DNA of 64,000 nt from Rhizophagus irregularis (Eukaryota > Glomeromycota > Glomeromycetes > Glomerales > Glomeraceae). Location of the stretch: assembly GCF_026210795.1 (NCBI RefSeq), contig NC_089435.1:372001-436000 (forward strand), written 5' to 3'. The number at the start of each line of letters is the position of its first letter. Positions within the stretch are counted from its first letter, which is position 1. Under the pieces are notes generated by a model. That model was not told the DNA's origin. It did not search any database and saw only the letters and a list, made by a program, of their open reading frames with translations. Position numbers and translations under genes: made by a program. Of this stretch, positions 1 to 12,250 are shown one piece after another.

Positions 1-1209
1 AACATGGTTGATTAATATACGTTAATTTGAAGTTCATCTTTACTATCTATCAAGTTAAAATTTTTTGTACCTCCATCCACGTAATTCCGCAAATGTATTA
101 GCACGAGAGAGTGCCCAAGATGGAATATCGCTTACGGCAACATATAATGCCTATTTTTTTTCAAAAAATAATATAGAGAAAAATATTATTCAGGTAAATA
201 CTATAAGAATGACCAAAAGTCACGTAGTAGCGAAAAATGAGTTGCTTACTTTTCCACTTCGAACAACGTCATCTAATGATCTCATCATTTCTTCGATTGG
301 AGTTCGATATTCAAACAAATGAGCATATAAAATATCAACATAATTCATATTCAATCGTTTCAAACTCGCATCTAAATTTTCCACAAGACTTTTTCGATGA
401 TTTCCTCCTATATATTTAACAGTTAAATTATCAATTAACATTAAAAATATTCAATACCATATTATAATAGTTTACTAACTCACCGAAATTCGGATTGAAT
501 CTCTGATCCGCTTGCATAGCAGTTGGATTATCTGTAAAATAAATCTCGAAGATTATTGAAAATTCCGAATTTGAATGATATTATATTGATTCATACTCGT
601 ATATTTTGTTGCTATCACGACATCGGATCGTTTATCAGAAACGTAATCTCCAAGGAAACGTTCACTCTAATCATTTATTAATGAATATTAATTAATATTA
701 AATTAAATAAAAAAAATTAGTATATTAATACTTACTTCACCAAAATTGTAAATGTTGGCGGTATCTGAAAGATTCAAGTTATTTATTAAAATATTCATCA
801 TAATCATGACATGACCAATTAGTGACTACGTAAATTAAAAAAATTACCAAAAAAATTTCCGCCCTTTTCGTAATAAAGATCAAAAATTTTTTTCGATTCT
901 TTTTTATTAACGCCCACTCCCTATTTATAAAGTGTTAATGAAATTCAGACATCATTTTCATTTCTTAATGTAGAGTATATAACTTACCCAACTTTCGCCA
1001 AAAGTCTTAAATATACAGCATAATTGTGAAAATAATAAATGTTTAGTCAAAGATGTTCATAATAATTTTGATTAGCTTCAGTTACAAAAAAAAAATCTTA
1101 CCACAGTACCAAGACATAATGGAGAAACTCTCAATCCACTACGTCCCAATAAGACATAATCATCGAGAGCTTTAGTAGTTTTGACGGGAGAAGTAGAATC
1201 TTGAGCCAT
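1..1209 (-). CDS. Aldo-keto reductase, copy 1 (3' part beyond window)
   Basis: This is the 5' portion of a multi-exon NAD(P)H-dependent aldo-keto reductase, a cytosolic (beta/alpha)8-barrel oxidoreductase family; the true substrate cannot be read from sequence. The start ATG is at 1209; exon 1 (1102-1209) is 108 nt, phase 0, and encodes the usual LGRSGLRVSPLCLGTV opening. It is followed by an 18-nt micro-exon (988-1005, TFGESW), then short exons that include NFG-SERFLGDYVSDKRSD, then the LYAHLFEYRTPIEE segment with the family His. I see no frame break in the visible exons. The last visible exon ends at about 70 and the gene runs off the left edge, so the C-terminal third is missing. It is a close paralogue of the AKR genes at 42386-44441 and 55670-57778. 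Confidence 0.85.
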
Positions 1210-3180
1210 ATTTCAAAATAAAATAAAATATTTTTTAAAAAAATTTTTTTCGTAATGTATGTATATATATATTTTTTATTAACCAACAAGATTTATTACA
1301 AGCCCTCTTTGATTAATAATATAAAAAAAATTTTTCGTTTGTCTATAGATTGTCTATGAAGTACCCAATATGAAAGATCGTGATAATTTTAAATTTTAAT
1401 ATGGATAAACTAACCAAACATGATAAAATTATAGAAATGCAGACGATAAACGATTATTTCAATGACGATCGATTATGGCATCGTATTGATCTATCAATTA
1501 ATCGATCAAACAATTTTTTGATGCCCTACTCTTGAAAGAATTTGAATTTGCATTATTATTTTCTATAATTTAATTTGGTCAATTAGTTATAAAATATTGA
1601 CGAACTAACCAAAAATGATAAAACTATAGAAATAATAATGTGACGTAATATTGCAGTGATTAACCTTAATAGTTTAGTTTTAATAACGTAAAACTTCTTT
1701 ACGGCCCTTAAATGTTCTTTTGCCGATTTGTTTAATAGTTCATATTATTCCTCTTGAATGGGATTTTGACATTGCATACCACACTTACTCACTTAGGGCA
1801 TTCTAATATAAGTTTCCTTGTAAGATATAGTGTAACCAATTAAATTAAAATATTAGATCACATGATTGTTTATTAAGTGTAACGTAAGATTTTTGCTACC
1901 ACCGGTAAATTTTTTAAATATTTTACCCCGTATTACATTTCATTTATTTTGTAAAACGTCTCACGGTTTTTGTGAAGACACAATATTTAAGTCATAAGAA
2001 GCAATAATTTTATTTTTAGGTCAAATCAATTGACGATCGAATCTTTTATATATCATAAAATTCTGCAGTTGAATCATTTAACAGCAATATCCAAATCACG
2101 TTCTCGGGATTCTGCGGAGCCCGGATCAACCAATCTACCAATATAACAGTTATTCTGCACTTTGTACTGAATAACTATTAATTATTTTTAATATGCTTAA
2201 CTTATAACCATTTAATTATAAATATCACGTGATACCAAATAAAAAAAAAAAAATCATCGACCTTCTCAGAAATGACGAAATTTTTAAACGACACATCATG
2301 AATTTTTTTTAAACCGTTTATTATATTCTGATTCGGATAAGAGTTTTACAAAATCCTTATACATTTAAGTTGAAGTGAATTTCGAAACAAATTAAGTTCC
2401 CTTTTTAACTGTGAAGGTTTTTTTCAACATTATTTATTATTTTAGCTGCGCCTTATTAATTCAAATTTAAATTCCTTTGTACTTTGCGAAAAACTGAATT
2501 ATTTTCACATTACACAACAGATAATAAAAAAATGCATACATTAATTATAATATTAATACAGTAACAAAAAATATTCAAATATTTATACGAAATGTTTTCT
2601 TATTTTTTCATATTATTATATGGGGAATTTTAATGACCGATATTTTTACGTATTTATTGGAATACTACTATAAATGTAAGAGGTTAATAATTTACTATTA
2701 TACTTGTATAAATGTTTTTGGATGAGGCTTTTCACTAAACCTAAGACTACAATTAGATTAAATTGCAAAACATCAATTCGGTTTAAATTGCATATTTGAT
2801 TATTTAAATATCACTTGCTAATTAAAGTTGAATCAAAAAAATCGGTTTGTCTCAACCTCTTCTTTTTTTTTCGATTTGTCATAAAATGTGTTTTTTCAAA
2901 TTTTTCGATATGTGATTCTATAAAAAAATATATTATATATTTTCCATCTTATAATCTTATTCATATAAATTTACGATATAAATCACAAAATCCTTTAGCA
3001 ACTATTTCAAAATAATATAGAATCTATCGTATAAATATAGTGCAATAAGTGCAGTATTTATATAGTGAGAAAATTGAATTTAAAATTAAATATTACCCCT
3101 TTTATATTATGAATATTAGTGATGAGTTCTATTATTCTACTTTCGCTCCATATTAAATTTAACAATTATAATAAAGTAAA
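1210..3180. other. Intergenic, with AKR upstream repeat block
   Basis: AT-rich non-coding DNA upstream of AKR copy 1. It holds two copies of a block with the core CTAACCAAAxATGATAAAA, at about 1408-1450 and 1602-1690, which recurs upstream of the other two AKR genes. I see no other gene; the short open frame near 2815-3015 has no recognisable features. Confidence 0.5.
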
Positions 3181-3182
3181 TA

Positions 3183-3379
3183 CAGTCAGCCCCCTTTATA
3201 GTCACACCCCTCGGGACCGAAAAAAAAGGGTGTGATTATAAAAAAAGTCATATGTTGTGACTATAGAGGAGGTTTTTCTAATATATTTATTAGTACATTG
3301 GGCCAAAATATGGAGTGCTTATAAAGGGAATTTTATATGTTGTGATTATACGGGGGGTGACTATATAGGGGGTCGACTG
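3183..3379. mobile_element. MITE, Tc1/mariner-pogo type (197 bp)
   Basis: The element has imperfect terminal inverted repeats of about 25 bp (starting CAGTCAGCCCCC on the left; CAGTCGACCCCC on the complement of the right end) and is flanked by TA at 3181-3182 and 3380-3381. A TA duplication with CAGT termini is characteristic of Tc1/mariner-pogo elements. It is too short to encode a transposase, so it is non-autonomous. Its end matches the end of the element at 24100-24528. Confidence 0.75.
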
Positions 3380-3528
3380 TAATTTCAAATAATACAAATA
3401 TTTCATGATTTAAAATTTTTATTTATAAAAAAATAAATTCTATCGAAATGATGGGAAATAATATTGATTAAGTTCTTTATTAAAAATACTCGGTATCTTA
3501 TGATGAATTCTTTTAATCTGTTGATGTA

Positions 3529-5025
3529 AACATAGCAGGCTTTCCGATTTTTGAATAATCACATGATGATCGGCATATGTATTATTTTTAGTTTTTTATT
3601 TAATAAATTATCTGTTATGGCGCCATAATAAATACTAAAATTCACATTTTCTAGTAATTTTTAAATGACGTAATACTGACATAATTGTTTATATATAGAT
3701 ATGTATTTTATTGGCTGGATATCATATGTATCGCACATGTGATAGCTGTACTAATTTATTTTAATTGTGCCACAAAAAATTTAATAGCAAAGGACGATAA
3801 AAAAAATTGATTCTTCAGGTCTTGTTTAAATATATTACAAAGGAATCTGGCTATTGGAGGTGGAATCCAGAAGTTATAAACACTTGAAACCTTCTTATAA
3901 AATGAAAATATGTATAGTACGTTTATATTATTTGGCTTTACAAAGAATTTTTGACAAAAAATAGTTGGAATCAAATAAAGATATATTTTGACACTCCAGG
4001 TTCTTCTTAAGTGTAAGTTATAAAGTTTTAAATAAGTTTAGTGTCAAAAAAATTCTTTATTGATAGAACTCCTTACCATTTAAAGGATCAGATAGGATTT
4101 TTAGAAATTTTTTTTCCTTTATTAATAAACTAATTATTTCTTCATCTTTTTTAGGAGTTGACTTATGAATTTCATCAGTATATTCTATTAAAAGCTTAAA
4201 CAACATCCTTTAAATAAAGTGAAAGGAGTTTTATGGCTACAACTATTGGTAAGAAATATAATTTAAATTTTGTGTCAGGTTTTGATTGTAATGACATTAT
4301 CGTTAATTTATCAACATACACATATGCTAAATGAATAATTTTATATTCCTTTGAAAGGGGTAAATGGGCTCTAATTTTGGAATCAAAAATCATGCAAATT
4401 GAATCATTAGATAAGGAGATATTTACGTTCAAATGCAAGAGTTTATGTCAAATTGATAGTAAATGTGTTGAGCGTATTTATTAAGGAACCAATGATTCAA
4501 TCAATGCGATTTTTAACTTTTTAGATAGATCTCATTCTCTCCTTTCAAATAAATATAAATTCATTTTTCTGGCATGCATATATGTTGAGTTATTTATGAT
4601 TTTGCAACAGGAATTATAATGGATTTTTAATTTATATGGAAGGTACATATTAAAATTCTTGAATTTATTTCAGATTCTAATAAAATTTTTTTTGCAAATA
4701 TATTTTATTAATATTTATTAGTTTGCAAGATTTAAAGTACGATTATTATGTGAGTTTTTAAATCTGCCAGTCATTTATATTAAAAAATTACGTAAAATGC
4801 ATTAAATTAAAAGTTACTACTTGCAAAAATCGGTCAATAATAATTCAATTTGAATAAAACTTTGTATGATTAAAATTTAAAGTGCAATAAATTTATTTGC
4901 AATATTTGAGGTCATATTAATATGTAGAAATTTATGCAATGTCTTGTAACGGCATTTTATATCATGTGATAAAATCGGAAAATGATCGGCAAATTAATGT
5001 GATAAATGAGAAAGCCCGCTATGCT
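3529..5025. mobile_element. Non-autonomous Mutator-like element (about 1.5 kb)
   Basis: The ends are inverted repeats (left AACATAGCAGGCTTTC, complement of right AGCATAGCGGGCTTTC, 14 of 16 identical), with the motif GATCGGCA repeated just inside each end. It is flanked by a perfect 9-bp duplication GTTGATGTA at 3520-3528 and 5026-5034, which suits the Mutator superfamily. The interior has a degenerate plus-strand coding-like stretch (about 3760-4640) interrupted by several stops; I could not identify its product. The open frames of 72 and 80 codons on the minus strand inside it look like chance shadows. Confidence 0.7.
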
Positions 5026-5265
5026 GTTGATGTATACCAAGTAAAGTTAAAAGATTACGCTAATAAATCCTTTGATAAGGATAAAAACAATACAAACTTC
5101 GCATAGATAACTGAAACGTGTTCTTTAAAAATGTTATAATATAAGTTTATATCATGTACGAAAAAAAATGCATTTCTAGACATTTCTAGACCCTAGACTC
5201 TAAGAATGAACTTCTACCTCGATCCTGTGATTCTAGACACGCAAATACTCCTGTTAATTCTTGCT

Positions 5266-5469
5266 TCAAAATGATGTATGATTTTCGAGAGATCGACCCA
5301 AATCTCCTTCCCGGAATCCATTTAATTCACCTGCTGTGAATTTTGTCAGGTTATCACTCTCAACAAGAACGAGATTTGTAATAACGTCCTCTGCTTCGTT
5401 GGGCATCTCAGTTTTCCATAAGGCTAAGTCTCTTGCCTCGTTATTATATAAGGAAGTTGGAAGTTGACG
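5266..5469 (-). pseudogene. Coding remnant, product unknown
   Basis: A 68-codon minus-strand open frame, without an ATG at its head, lies in a stretch noticeably GC-richer than its surroundings. Its predicted peptide has normal-looking composition (segments NNEARDLALWKTEMPNEAED and NLVLVESDNLTKFTAGEL). It opens after a TGA and ends at TGA 5266-5268, and flanking frames carry similar GC-rich sequence with stops. I infer a decayed gene or transposon exon; I do not recognise the family. The rest of 5035-6446 is non-coding and serves as the upstream region of the F-box gene. Confidence 0.35.
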
Positions 5470-6446
5470 TCATTCCCAGTATTCACTCAAATAAGATCCA
5501 TGATTCTGCCACGATTAATAAAAGCTACTTATTTATATTCTGATTTTCAAAACTTCCCCCTTTCCAAGTTAATCATTGCGATTAGTAATATAGTGAAAAT
5601 CATATCCCTTTTGGTATTTTCATAAGATATAAAGTTTGTAGACCTTGGCAATTGCAAAGTTTTCACGCACTTACAACACTTTACTCTGCTGAACGATCAT
5701 AGAGCACCTATTTGTTTTTATCCCAGAAAACATCTAGTATTCCTTCAGAAAATCTTCTTTATTCGCATATGTGAGAGAAAACTAATATTACCAAAAAAAG
5801 GATTGTCTACTTAATGAAAAACTTGCTGTTGCAAGAAACTAACGCAGATATTTGTAAATAATATTATGTACAGACCGGATAAGAGGTGATAATTTATATG
5901 AAAAGAGTGTGTCCAAAGATTGTCGACATTTCTGTTGAATGTTTGAGAATAATTTCTTTGTCCTTATAACTAAAGCGAAATTCTTTTGTATTCCATAAGA
6001 ATCATTTCAGTAATCACGATTTTCTAGGAAATCAAGTGTTTAAGTCTTGCGAAAACCGAAGCAAACGCAAACTACAAACACGATATCGTCACTATCACCG
6101 TACTTCCAAAATTTTCAATAGAATCATATACGATATATCGATTTCCGGAAACATGTGTAACATGTGTTGTGTGCAGATTCTATATGACCTATATTTATGT
6201 ACCTGAAATACATTATTTCTTACGAAGTGGCGTTGATTATGTTGAAGCTGTACCTCTTAATTACACAGCGTTTCCATATTCGGGATCAAATAGACTCAAT
6301 TTCTATCTCAAGTGAACGAAGTGATCGACATGCATAAATTAATTGTGCAACAATATCGGAGTCGTAACTCCGAAAATGAATTTAATTTACCACAAACCAA
6401 ACTTCAAACAAAAACCTCTCCTTCCCTTTCTTTTTTTCACTTAAAT

Positions 6447-8123
6447 ATGGCGTGTTCAAAAATATTTTCAGGAGAATTACCCGAATTATTAAGCGATATT
6501 ATGCAATATTTTCGGAATGATTTTTCAACATTACATTCTTGTATCTTAGTCAATAGATTATGGTGTCATTTGGCAATTCCATTATTATGGGAAAATCCAT
6601 TTTCAATTATATCTCATAAAAATTATTATAACATTGAATATCATGAAATTCGTTTTATTGAAAATTATTTGATTAATTTAAATGATAATGATAAAATAAA
6701 ATTAAATGAATTTGGTATAAATCATTTAACTCCTTCAAATACATTATTTAATTATCCTAGTTTTATTCAACATTTAGATGCTCATTTGATTGGTGATTGT
6801 ATTGAAAACTGGGTTGCAGCTGTTAAAAAAAATGAACAATGTTTATTATTATTTCTTAAGAATACACAAAATTTAGATTTCATAAAATTTTTTCATAAAT
6901 TATTAATTAAAATATTCATTGAAAATAAAGCAAATTTATATGCTTTTGATATTACATATCATCATAAATATTTTGATATTAATTCTGAATCAGTTTTACA
7001 AAGTTCAAATTTCATTTATAATATCAAAATTCTTTATCTTGATATTAATGCTCCTTTATTAAAATTTTTAAGTTCTAATTGCAATTCAATTTCATCACTT
7101 CATATTTCAAATTTTGTTAAGTATAAAGATAGTACAGCTATTGAATATTTATCACAATTAATTAAATCACAAAAAAATCTTAAAAAAATTTGCTTTATTG
7201 ATGAAATTCCTCCAATATTATTGAATTCTAATTGTTCAAATACTTTAAACACAATTATATTTTGCGATATTGATTTTAAAGATATAAATAATTTAAATGA
7301 AGTATTTGAAGAATTAAATGTTTTAGAATCTATTCATATTATAAATTGTTATTCTTTAGGTTCTAATTTTATTCAACAAATAATTAATTCAATTAAACCA
7401 TTTAAATTAAAATCTTTAATTATAGATGAAATATTCGAGTCAATAGATTTATTATTACAAAAATCTGGAGATTATTTGGAAAATTTTGGATTATCATTTG
7501 AACCTAATACATTTTATTATGGTGTATCAGATTCACAATTCCTTGAGTCAAAATCAAAAATACTTAAATTAATTACAAGATATTGTACGAAAATTAAATT
7601 CTTTAAACTAACTGAATTTAGTAATCAGAACATCTATTTAACATTCAACTTAATTGAAAACATTAAACAAAACCTTAATTATCTTACTATTGATACAAAT
7701 TACGATTTTGGATCAGGTTTAGATACTGAACTTGGATCAATTATACTGCAAAATTTAGGTCAAATACTTCCTTTTAAATTAGAATATTTAGATTTGACTC
7801 TTGTTATGAATACTACAGATTTTGAAATATTTTTGATAAATTCTCACAATACTTTTATCGAGAAGTTATTACTTAGTAATAAAATGGATAGAAAACGAGA
7901 AAAAGTTGGGCAAGACAATATGTTATACAATATAAAAGAATATATTATGAAAATGAAAAGAGTTAAATACTTTGCTTTTAAAAATCATTTTTTCACTGAT
8001 GCTTATGGTCATAAAGAATTATTTTATCTGAAAGATGAAGTAAAGGAGTTTAAGTTATATAATATAGTAATCCAAAATTATAATGATTTGAAAATTAAAT
8101 TTTTCGAATTTATAAGTGATTAA
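6447..8123 (+). CDS. F-box protein with leucine-rich C-terminal region
   Basis: This single-exon gene encodes a protein of 558 aa. An F-box-like domain occupies about residues 1-52 (SGELPELLSDIMQYF, then STLHSCILVNRLWCHLAIPLLWENP), followed by a long region of irregular leucine/isoleucine-rich, LRR-like units. F-box proteins normally bind Skp1 and act as substrate receptors of SCF ubiquitin ligases; that role is family knowledge. I chose the ATG at 6447 because MACSKIFSGELPEL is a natural start just before the F-box; an in-frame ATG at 6312 would add 45 residues of low-interest sequence. Codon use is strongly AT-rich. The substrate is unknown. The convergent Sel1 gene ends 588 bp downstream. 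Confidence 0.85.
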   Translation: MACSKIFSGELPELLSDIMQYFRNDFSTLHSCILVNRLWCHLAIPLLWENPFSIISHKNYYNIEYHEIRFIENYLINLNDNDKIKLNEFGINHLTPSNTLFNYPSFIQHLDAHLIGDCIENWVAAVKKNEQCLLLFLKNTQNLDFIKFFHKLLIKIFIENKANLYAFDITYHHKYFDINSESVLQSSNFIYNIKILYLDINAPLLKFLSSNCNSISSLHISNFVKYKDSTAIEYLSQLIKSQKNLKKICFIDEIPPILLNSNCSNTLNTIIFCDIDFKDINNLNEVFEELNVLESIHIINCYSLGSNFIQQIINSIKPFKLKSLIIDEIFESIDLLLQKSGDYLENFGLSFEPNTFYYGVSDSQFLESKSKILKLITRYCTKIKFFKLTEFSNQNIYLTFNLIENIKQNLNYLTIDTNYDFGSGLDTELGSIILQNLGQILPFKLEYLDLTLVMNTTDFEIFLINSHNTFIEKLLLSNKMDRKREKVGQDNMLYNIKEYIMKMKRVKYFAFKNHFFTDAYGHKELFYLKDEVKEFKLYNIVIQNYNDLKIKFFEFISD

Positions 8124-8711
8124 TTATTAACAGTTAATATTTAGCAGTTTTACATAATAAAGATATTTTATTTTTATACTTATAGCTGCGACCCATCAAA
8201 AATTTAAATTTATTTATTTATATTTTAATCAGATGTGTATTTTTTGCTAAAAAAAAAGTTATTTCCAGATAATTTAATGAAATAATTTAATGAAATAATT
8301 AATGTTAACTAAAAGTTCATTTCTTTCTTAAATACAAACTAAATTCTTTCTACGTAAATTCTTCAGCAAAATACTAGATAAATACTAATATATAAACATA
8401 ACATTTTTCTTTACTCAAATTCCTAAACTACAGTTTGTTTCTTTCCAAAAGGTTATTTAAGTTATGATGGGTAATATTGCTTATTAGGCCAAATAAATCA
8501 TTGCTTGGCTATTATACAAAGAGGTTGTAAAGAAATTATGCAAAATATATTGAATAACAAATAATTATTTAAAACACCAGTTTGGTTTGGCTAAGTCTTT
8601 AAATTTCGGCCAAATGAATCACCATCATAAATTATGAAGATATGTGGCTTTATATATAATCAACTATAAATTTTTGAATAACATTATTTACTTTGATTCC
8701 ATTAATTAAAG
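8124..8711. other. Intergenic between convergent genes
   Basis: Non-coding, AT-rich. It has a small tandem repeat (AATTTAATGAAAT, near 8273-8300). No gene or RNA is visible; it must hold the 3' ends of the F-box and Sel1 transcripts. Confidence 0.5.
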
Positions 8712-10244
8712 CTACAATAAATCCTTTATAGCGATTTCAACACCATATTTGCATGTTCGCAAATTATTTTGTGCTACAACACTTTTGGCTGCTTTTTTGA
8801 ACCATTGAGTTGCATTACTCTGGTTTTTTCCCGTTCCACAACCATGTTCATAACAATATCCCACATTATTTTGTCCCATTTTATACCCATTTTTAGCCGA
8901 TTTTAAATACCACTCAAATGCTTTTTTCTCATCCTTATCTGTTCCTTTACCATATTTGTAACAATCTCCTAAATTATTTTGTGCTACAGCATTACTAGTA
9001 TTTTCAGCTGCTTTTGTGTACCATTCAAATGCTTTTATTTCATTCTTGTCAGTTCCTTTGCCATTTTCATAGCAATATCCTAAATTATATTGTCCATCAT
9101 TACATCCTATAATAGCTGATTTTGTATACCATTCAAATGCTTTTGTTTCATCCTTATCTGTTCCTATCCCATGGTCATAGCAATATCCCACATTATTTTG
9201 ACTCATTGCATTTCCATTTTTAGCTGATTTTAAATACCATTTAAACGCTTCTATTTCATTCTTGTCCGTTCCTTTACCACATTCATAACAAGATCCCACA
9301 TTAATTTGACTCTTTACATATCCATTTTTAGCTGATTTTAAATACCATTTAAATGACCTTATTTTATTTCTTTTCACTACTTTTCCAGATTGAAAATGAC
9401 ATCCTACCTTACTTTGTGCTATTGAATCATTTGATATCGCAGATTCTAAGTCCATTTCAAATTTACTCCTCAACCTATTTTTAAAAGCAGAAGATATATT
9501 TGGTTTAATACTAGATTCTAAAAACAAGTCAAATGCTTTTTTTTCGTCTTTTTGTGTTCCTATTCCATCCATATAACAAATTGCCAAATTATATTGTGCA
9601 TCTAAATTTTTTTTTTCAGTCAAACTTAAAAGTAATTCAAAAACTTTTTTATAATCAACATTTACATCTTTTCTACAAATTATTAAATTAAAATGTACTT
9701 CTAATTTACTTTTTCCGTCTAATTTTAGAAGAAACAGTAATTTATTTTGTTCAAGATCAGTAACAGATAAAATACTATTAATAAAATCTTTATAATAAAA
9801 TAATGATAATAAATATTTTCCAATAATCGTGTTACTATTTCTTAACAAATTGAATACACCATTATTTTTTATAATCAAATGTAATTGATTGTTATCTATT
9901 ATATCTAAAGAATCATAATTAATATTATTATTGATGGCAATTAAATAACAATCCAACGCCTTTTCCCTATTAAGATTACAACCAATACCAAATTGATAAA
10001 AATATCCTATTAAACTTGTAAACCAAGATTTATTTCCTTTATGGTTTTCCATTATTTTGAGAATTCTTTCAGGATCTTTATCATTACTTTCAAAGGAAGT
10101 TTTCATCCAATTAGTCGAAATCTTTTCAAAATTCTCAAAGTCATATGATTTAATAATGTTATTACGAAATTTTATTATAAGATTCTTTAAATAATTTTCA
10201 TCATCTATAGAAATATTGATATCTATCATTTTATTGGACGACAT
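8712..10244 (-). CDS. Sel1-repeat protein, 510 aa
   Basis: This intronless gene encodes a 510-aa solenoid protein of Sel1 (TPR-related) repeats. An N-terminal helical region (about 1-70) leads into one isolated repeat (GYFYQFGIGCNLNREKALDCY), a less regular middle, and then about seven repeats from residue 213 on, each of the form NLGYCYENGKGTDKNEIKAF plus WYxKAA. Such proteins usually act as scaffolds or adaptors. No kinase domain, signal peptide or membrane segment is seen, unlike the three Sel1-kinases in this window. The repeats are more diverged from each other than those of the Sel1-kinases, so this is an older expansion. The ATG at 10244 is the only sensible start. Confidence 0.9.
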   Translation of the reverse strand: MSSNKMIDINISIDDENYLKNLIIKFRNNIIKSYDFENFEKISTNWMKTSFESNDKDPERILKIMENHKGNKSWFTSLIGYFYQFGIGCNLNREKALDCYLIAINNNINYDSLDIIDNNQLHLIIKNNGVFNLLRNSNTIIGKYLLSLFYYKDFINSILSVTDLEQNKLLFLLKLDGKSKLEVHFNLIICRKDVNVDYKKVFELLLSLTEKKNLDAQYNLAICYMDGIGTQKDEKKAFDLFLESSIKPNISSAFKNRLRSKFEMDLESAISNDSIAQSKVGCHFQSGKVVKRNKIRSFKWYLKSAKNGYVKSQINVGSCYECGKGTDKNEIEAFKWYLKSAKNGNAMSQNNVGYCYDHGIGTDKDETKAFEWYTKSAIIGCNDGQYNLGYCYENGKGTDKNEIKAFEWYTKAAENTSNAVAQNNLGDCYKYGKGTDKDEKKAFEWYLKSAKNGYKMGQNNVGYCYEHGCGTGKNQSNATQWFKKAAKSVVAQNNLRTCKYGVEIAIKDLL

Positions 10245-12250
10245 TGTTGGTTTTCTTGTTTAAATTTTTTTTTTTAAAAAAAAAATTATGTTGGAGTCTA
10301 ACGTTAACAATTCTTTAAATAATGCTACTGTAGATCAAAGTGGTACGACATTTTTGTAATGTCATCTGATACTTGTTGATTGATCAAATGACCATATTTT
10401 AAATAAAGATTGACATTTCTTACTTATAAAGTTAAATTAATTATGCAGATCCAATTCTTGGAGTTAAACACTTAAGCAATATAAGAAATTATCGTTCAGC
10501 CCAATAGGTTCATGCAGATTTTCATTGTTGATCATCATGTATACAATACAAAGTATAAATGCATAATAACAAAGAATTAATATGTGATAATTAAACCTTT
10601 TTTTTAAAAAAGTTTACTAAACACCACCAAAATATCTACCCGCGGATCTTCAAATCATTTATTGCCGCAGGTAATTTACATCGGCTAAATTTATGCCGAT
10701 ATGACTGTTTTAAAATTTTCCAATATAAATCTAAATACTAACAAACAACTAATTAAATCCTATCTAAACTATCTAAACTAGTATTCCTTTAGTCCTTTAC
10801 TTTTTTTCTTAAATCATCTATATTTTTCTGAATTAAATTATTAAAAAATTGTAAATTAATTTTTATAAATCGAAAACCTTAAGTGAGAGAACTTCGTTAG
10901 CTTGTCAAGATAAAGAATATGATATATCCACAATTAAGCACAAAAACTATGTCAAGAGAAATAATTTTTCGGATTTATATTAATTATTTTATTGAGTACA
11001 ACAAAATACTTCGTTCTATTCAATGATCTTGCGATGCATACACAATTATTTCACATAATGAAGATATTAACGTTAAAGGTGAAGATGATTTATATTTTAT
11101 ATTCATTTGAAACAGTAATTTAGAGGTACATTATATAAATAATTCCATAACTGATAACAACATCTTTATTAAATAACTGGTACATAGTTATTACTAAATA
11201 AGTCTGCAAACACTAAATATGTTAAAAAGCATGTTTATTAATCACATAAATTTTCTTCGCGGTAGTTTGGTAAAATTATTGTTCACATAACGAGATTTCT
11301 TGATACCGTCATATTTTCTATCTTGTGAAATATAAAGTATCTCCTTGATATGCCATAAACTTTCGTCAACGTTTCTGTTTCTAAATTATAGTAATTGTTC
11401 AAATACTTCAATTGAAGCAACTATATTTTTAAAATCAATATAATAAAATACAATTGTTCTTAAAGTATTTATTCAGTATTCAACCGATATCTCTCTTCTC
11501 TCACTCAATAATAACTATCTAATATTATATAGTACAGCTTTATATTTACTTTTCACTTGGTAATAAAGAGTTATGCAATCAGATGGTGTTATTGTCATAC
11601 TTCAGAGAAACTAAATGTGAAATGCGAGGTATGTCAAGACACAAAAAGATAAATATTGAAGTTTTCATTTTCTTAATATAATGTTGCGATCCGTCATTCG
11701 GATGGTTATCCAGATCATCCGTTATTTACGGATCAGCTTAAAGCGTCAAAGTTGGTTTTTAATGTCAATTTTGACTTATTTAGCAGATTTTTGTTTTCTG
11801 TTTTTCCCGCTAAATTTAATTCTGCCAAACATTAAATGATCAGCATAGAAAATTTTCTTTTTTTGGAAACCCATGTTTAAACACAAATAGAAATAGTCAT
11901 TATAAGTCTATTTTTAATGATTATTAATTCAAATTTTATTATATATCTGATATTATAGAATAAAAACTTAATTTAACCTTGGTCACCAGTTGTTGAGAAA
12001 ATAACGAAAAATAGTATAAGATTGGAATTTAGTATATATTCGTTATAAACGAATGATATTTTTAAGACTGTAACAAAAAAGAATTATAAACTAACAATAA
12101 TTTTTTTTTATAAATATGTTAAATAGTAATTTAATGTATTTTATCCATTCTTTTTTGTAAGAACATGTAATTACTTCCTTTTAATTAAATCACGTGAACG
12201 GCAAATTTTATCATTACACAATACACAATGTATTTTTAAAGGAATTTCTT
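10245..12250. other. Intergenic between divergent Sel1 genes
   Basis: Non-coding, AT-rich. It holds one copy of a dispersed repeat (about 10636-10697). The stretch 11690-11745 has the GGATGATCCG-like short motifs also present near 44690-44820. No gene seen. Confidence 0.5.
10636..10697 (+). repeat. Dispersed repeat, CTACCCGCGGATCTT family
   Basis: This copy shares CTACCCGCGGATCTT, ATTGCCGCAG and CTAAATTTATGCC with the reverse strand at 27861-27914. The copy here has two extra short insertions between the shared blocks. The GC content is well above the surroundings. Confidence 0.55.

Noticed and set aside
2100-2145. GC-richer patch considered as a tRNA
   Set aside because: No cloverleaf arms or B-box at proper spacing could be seen.
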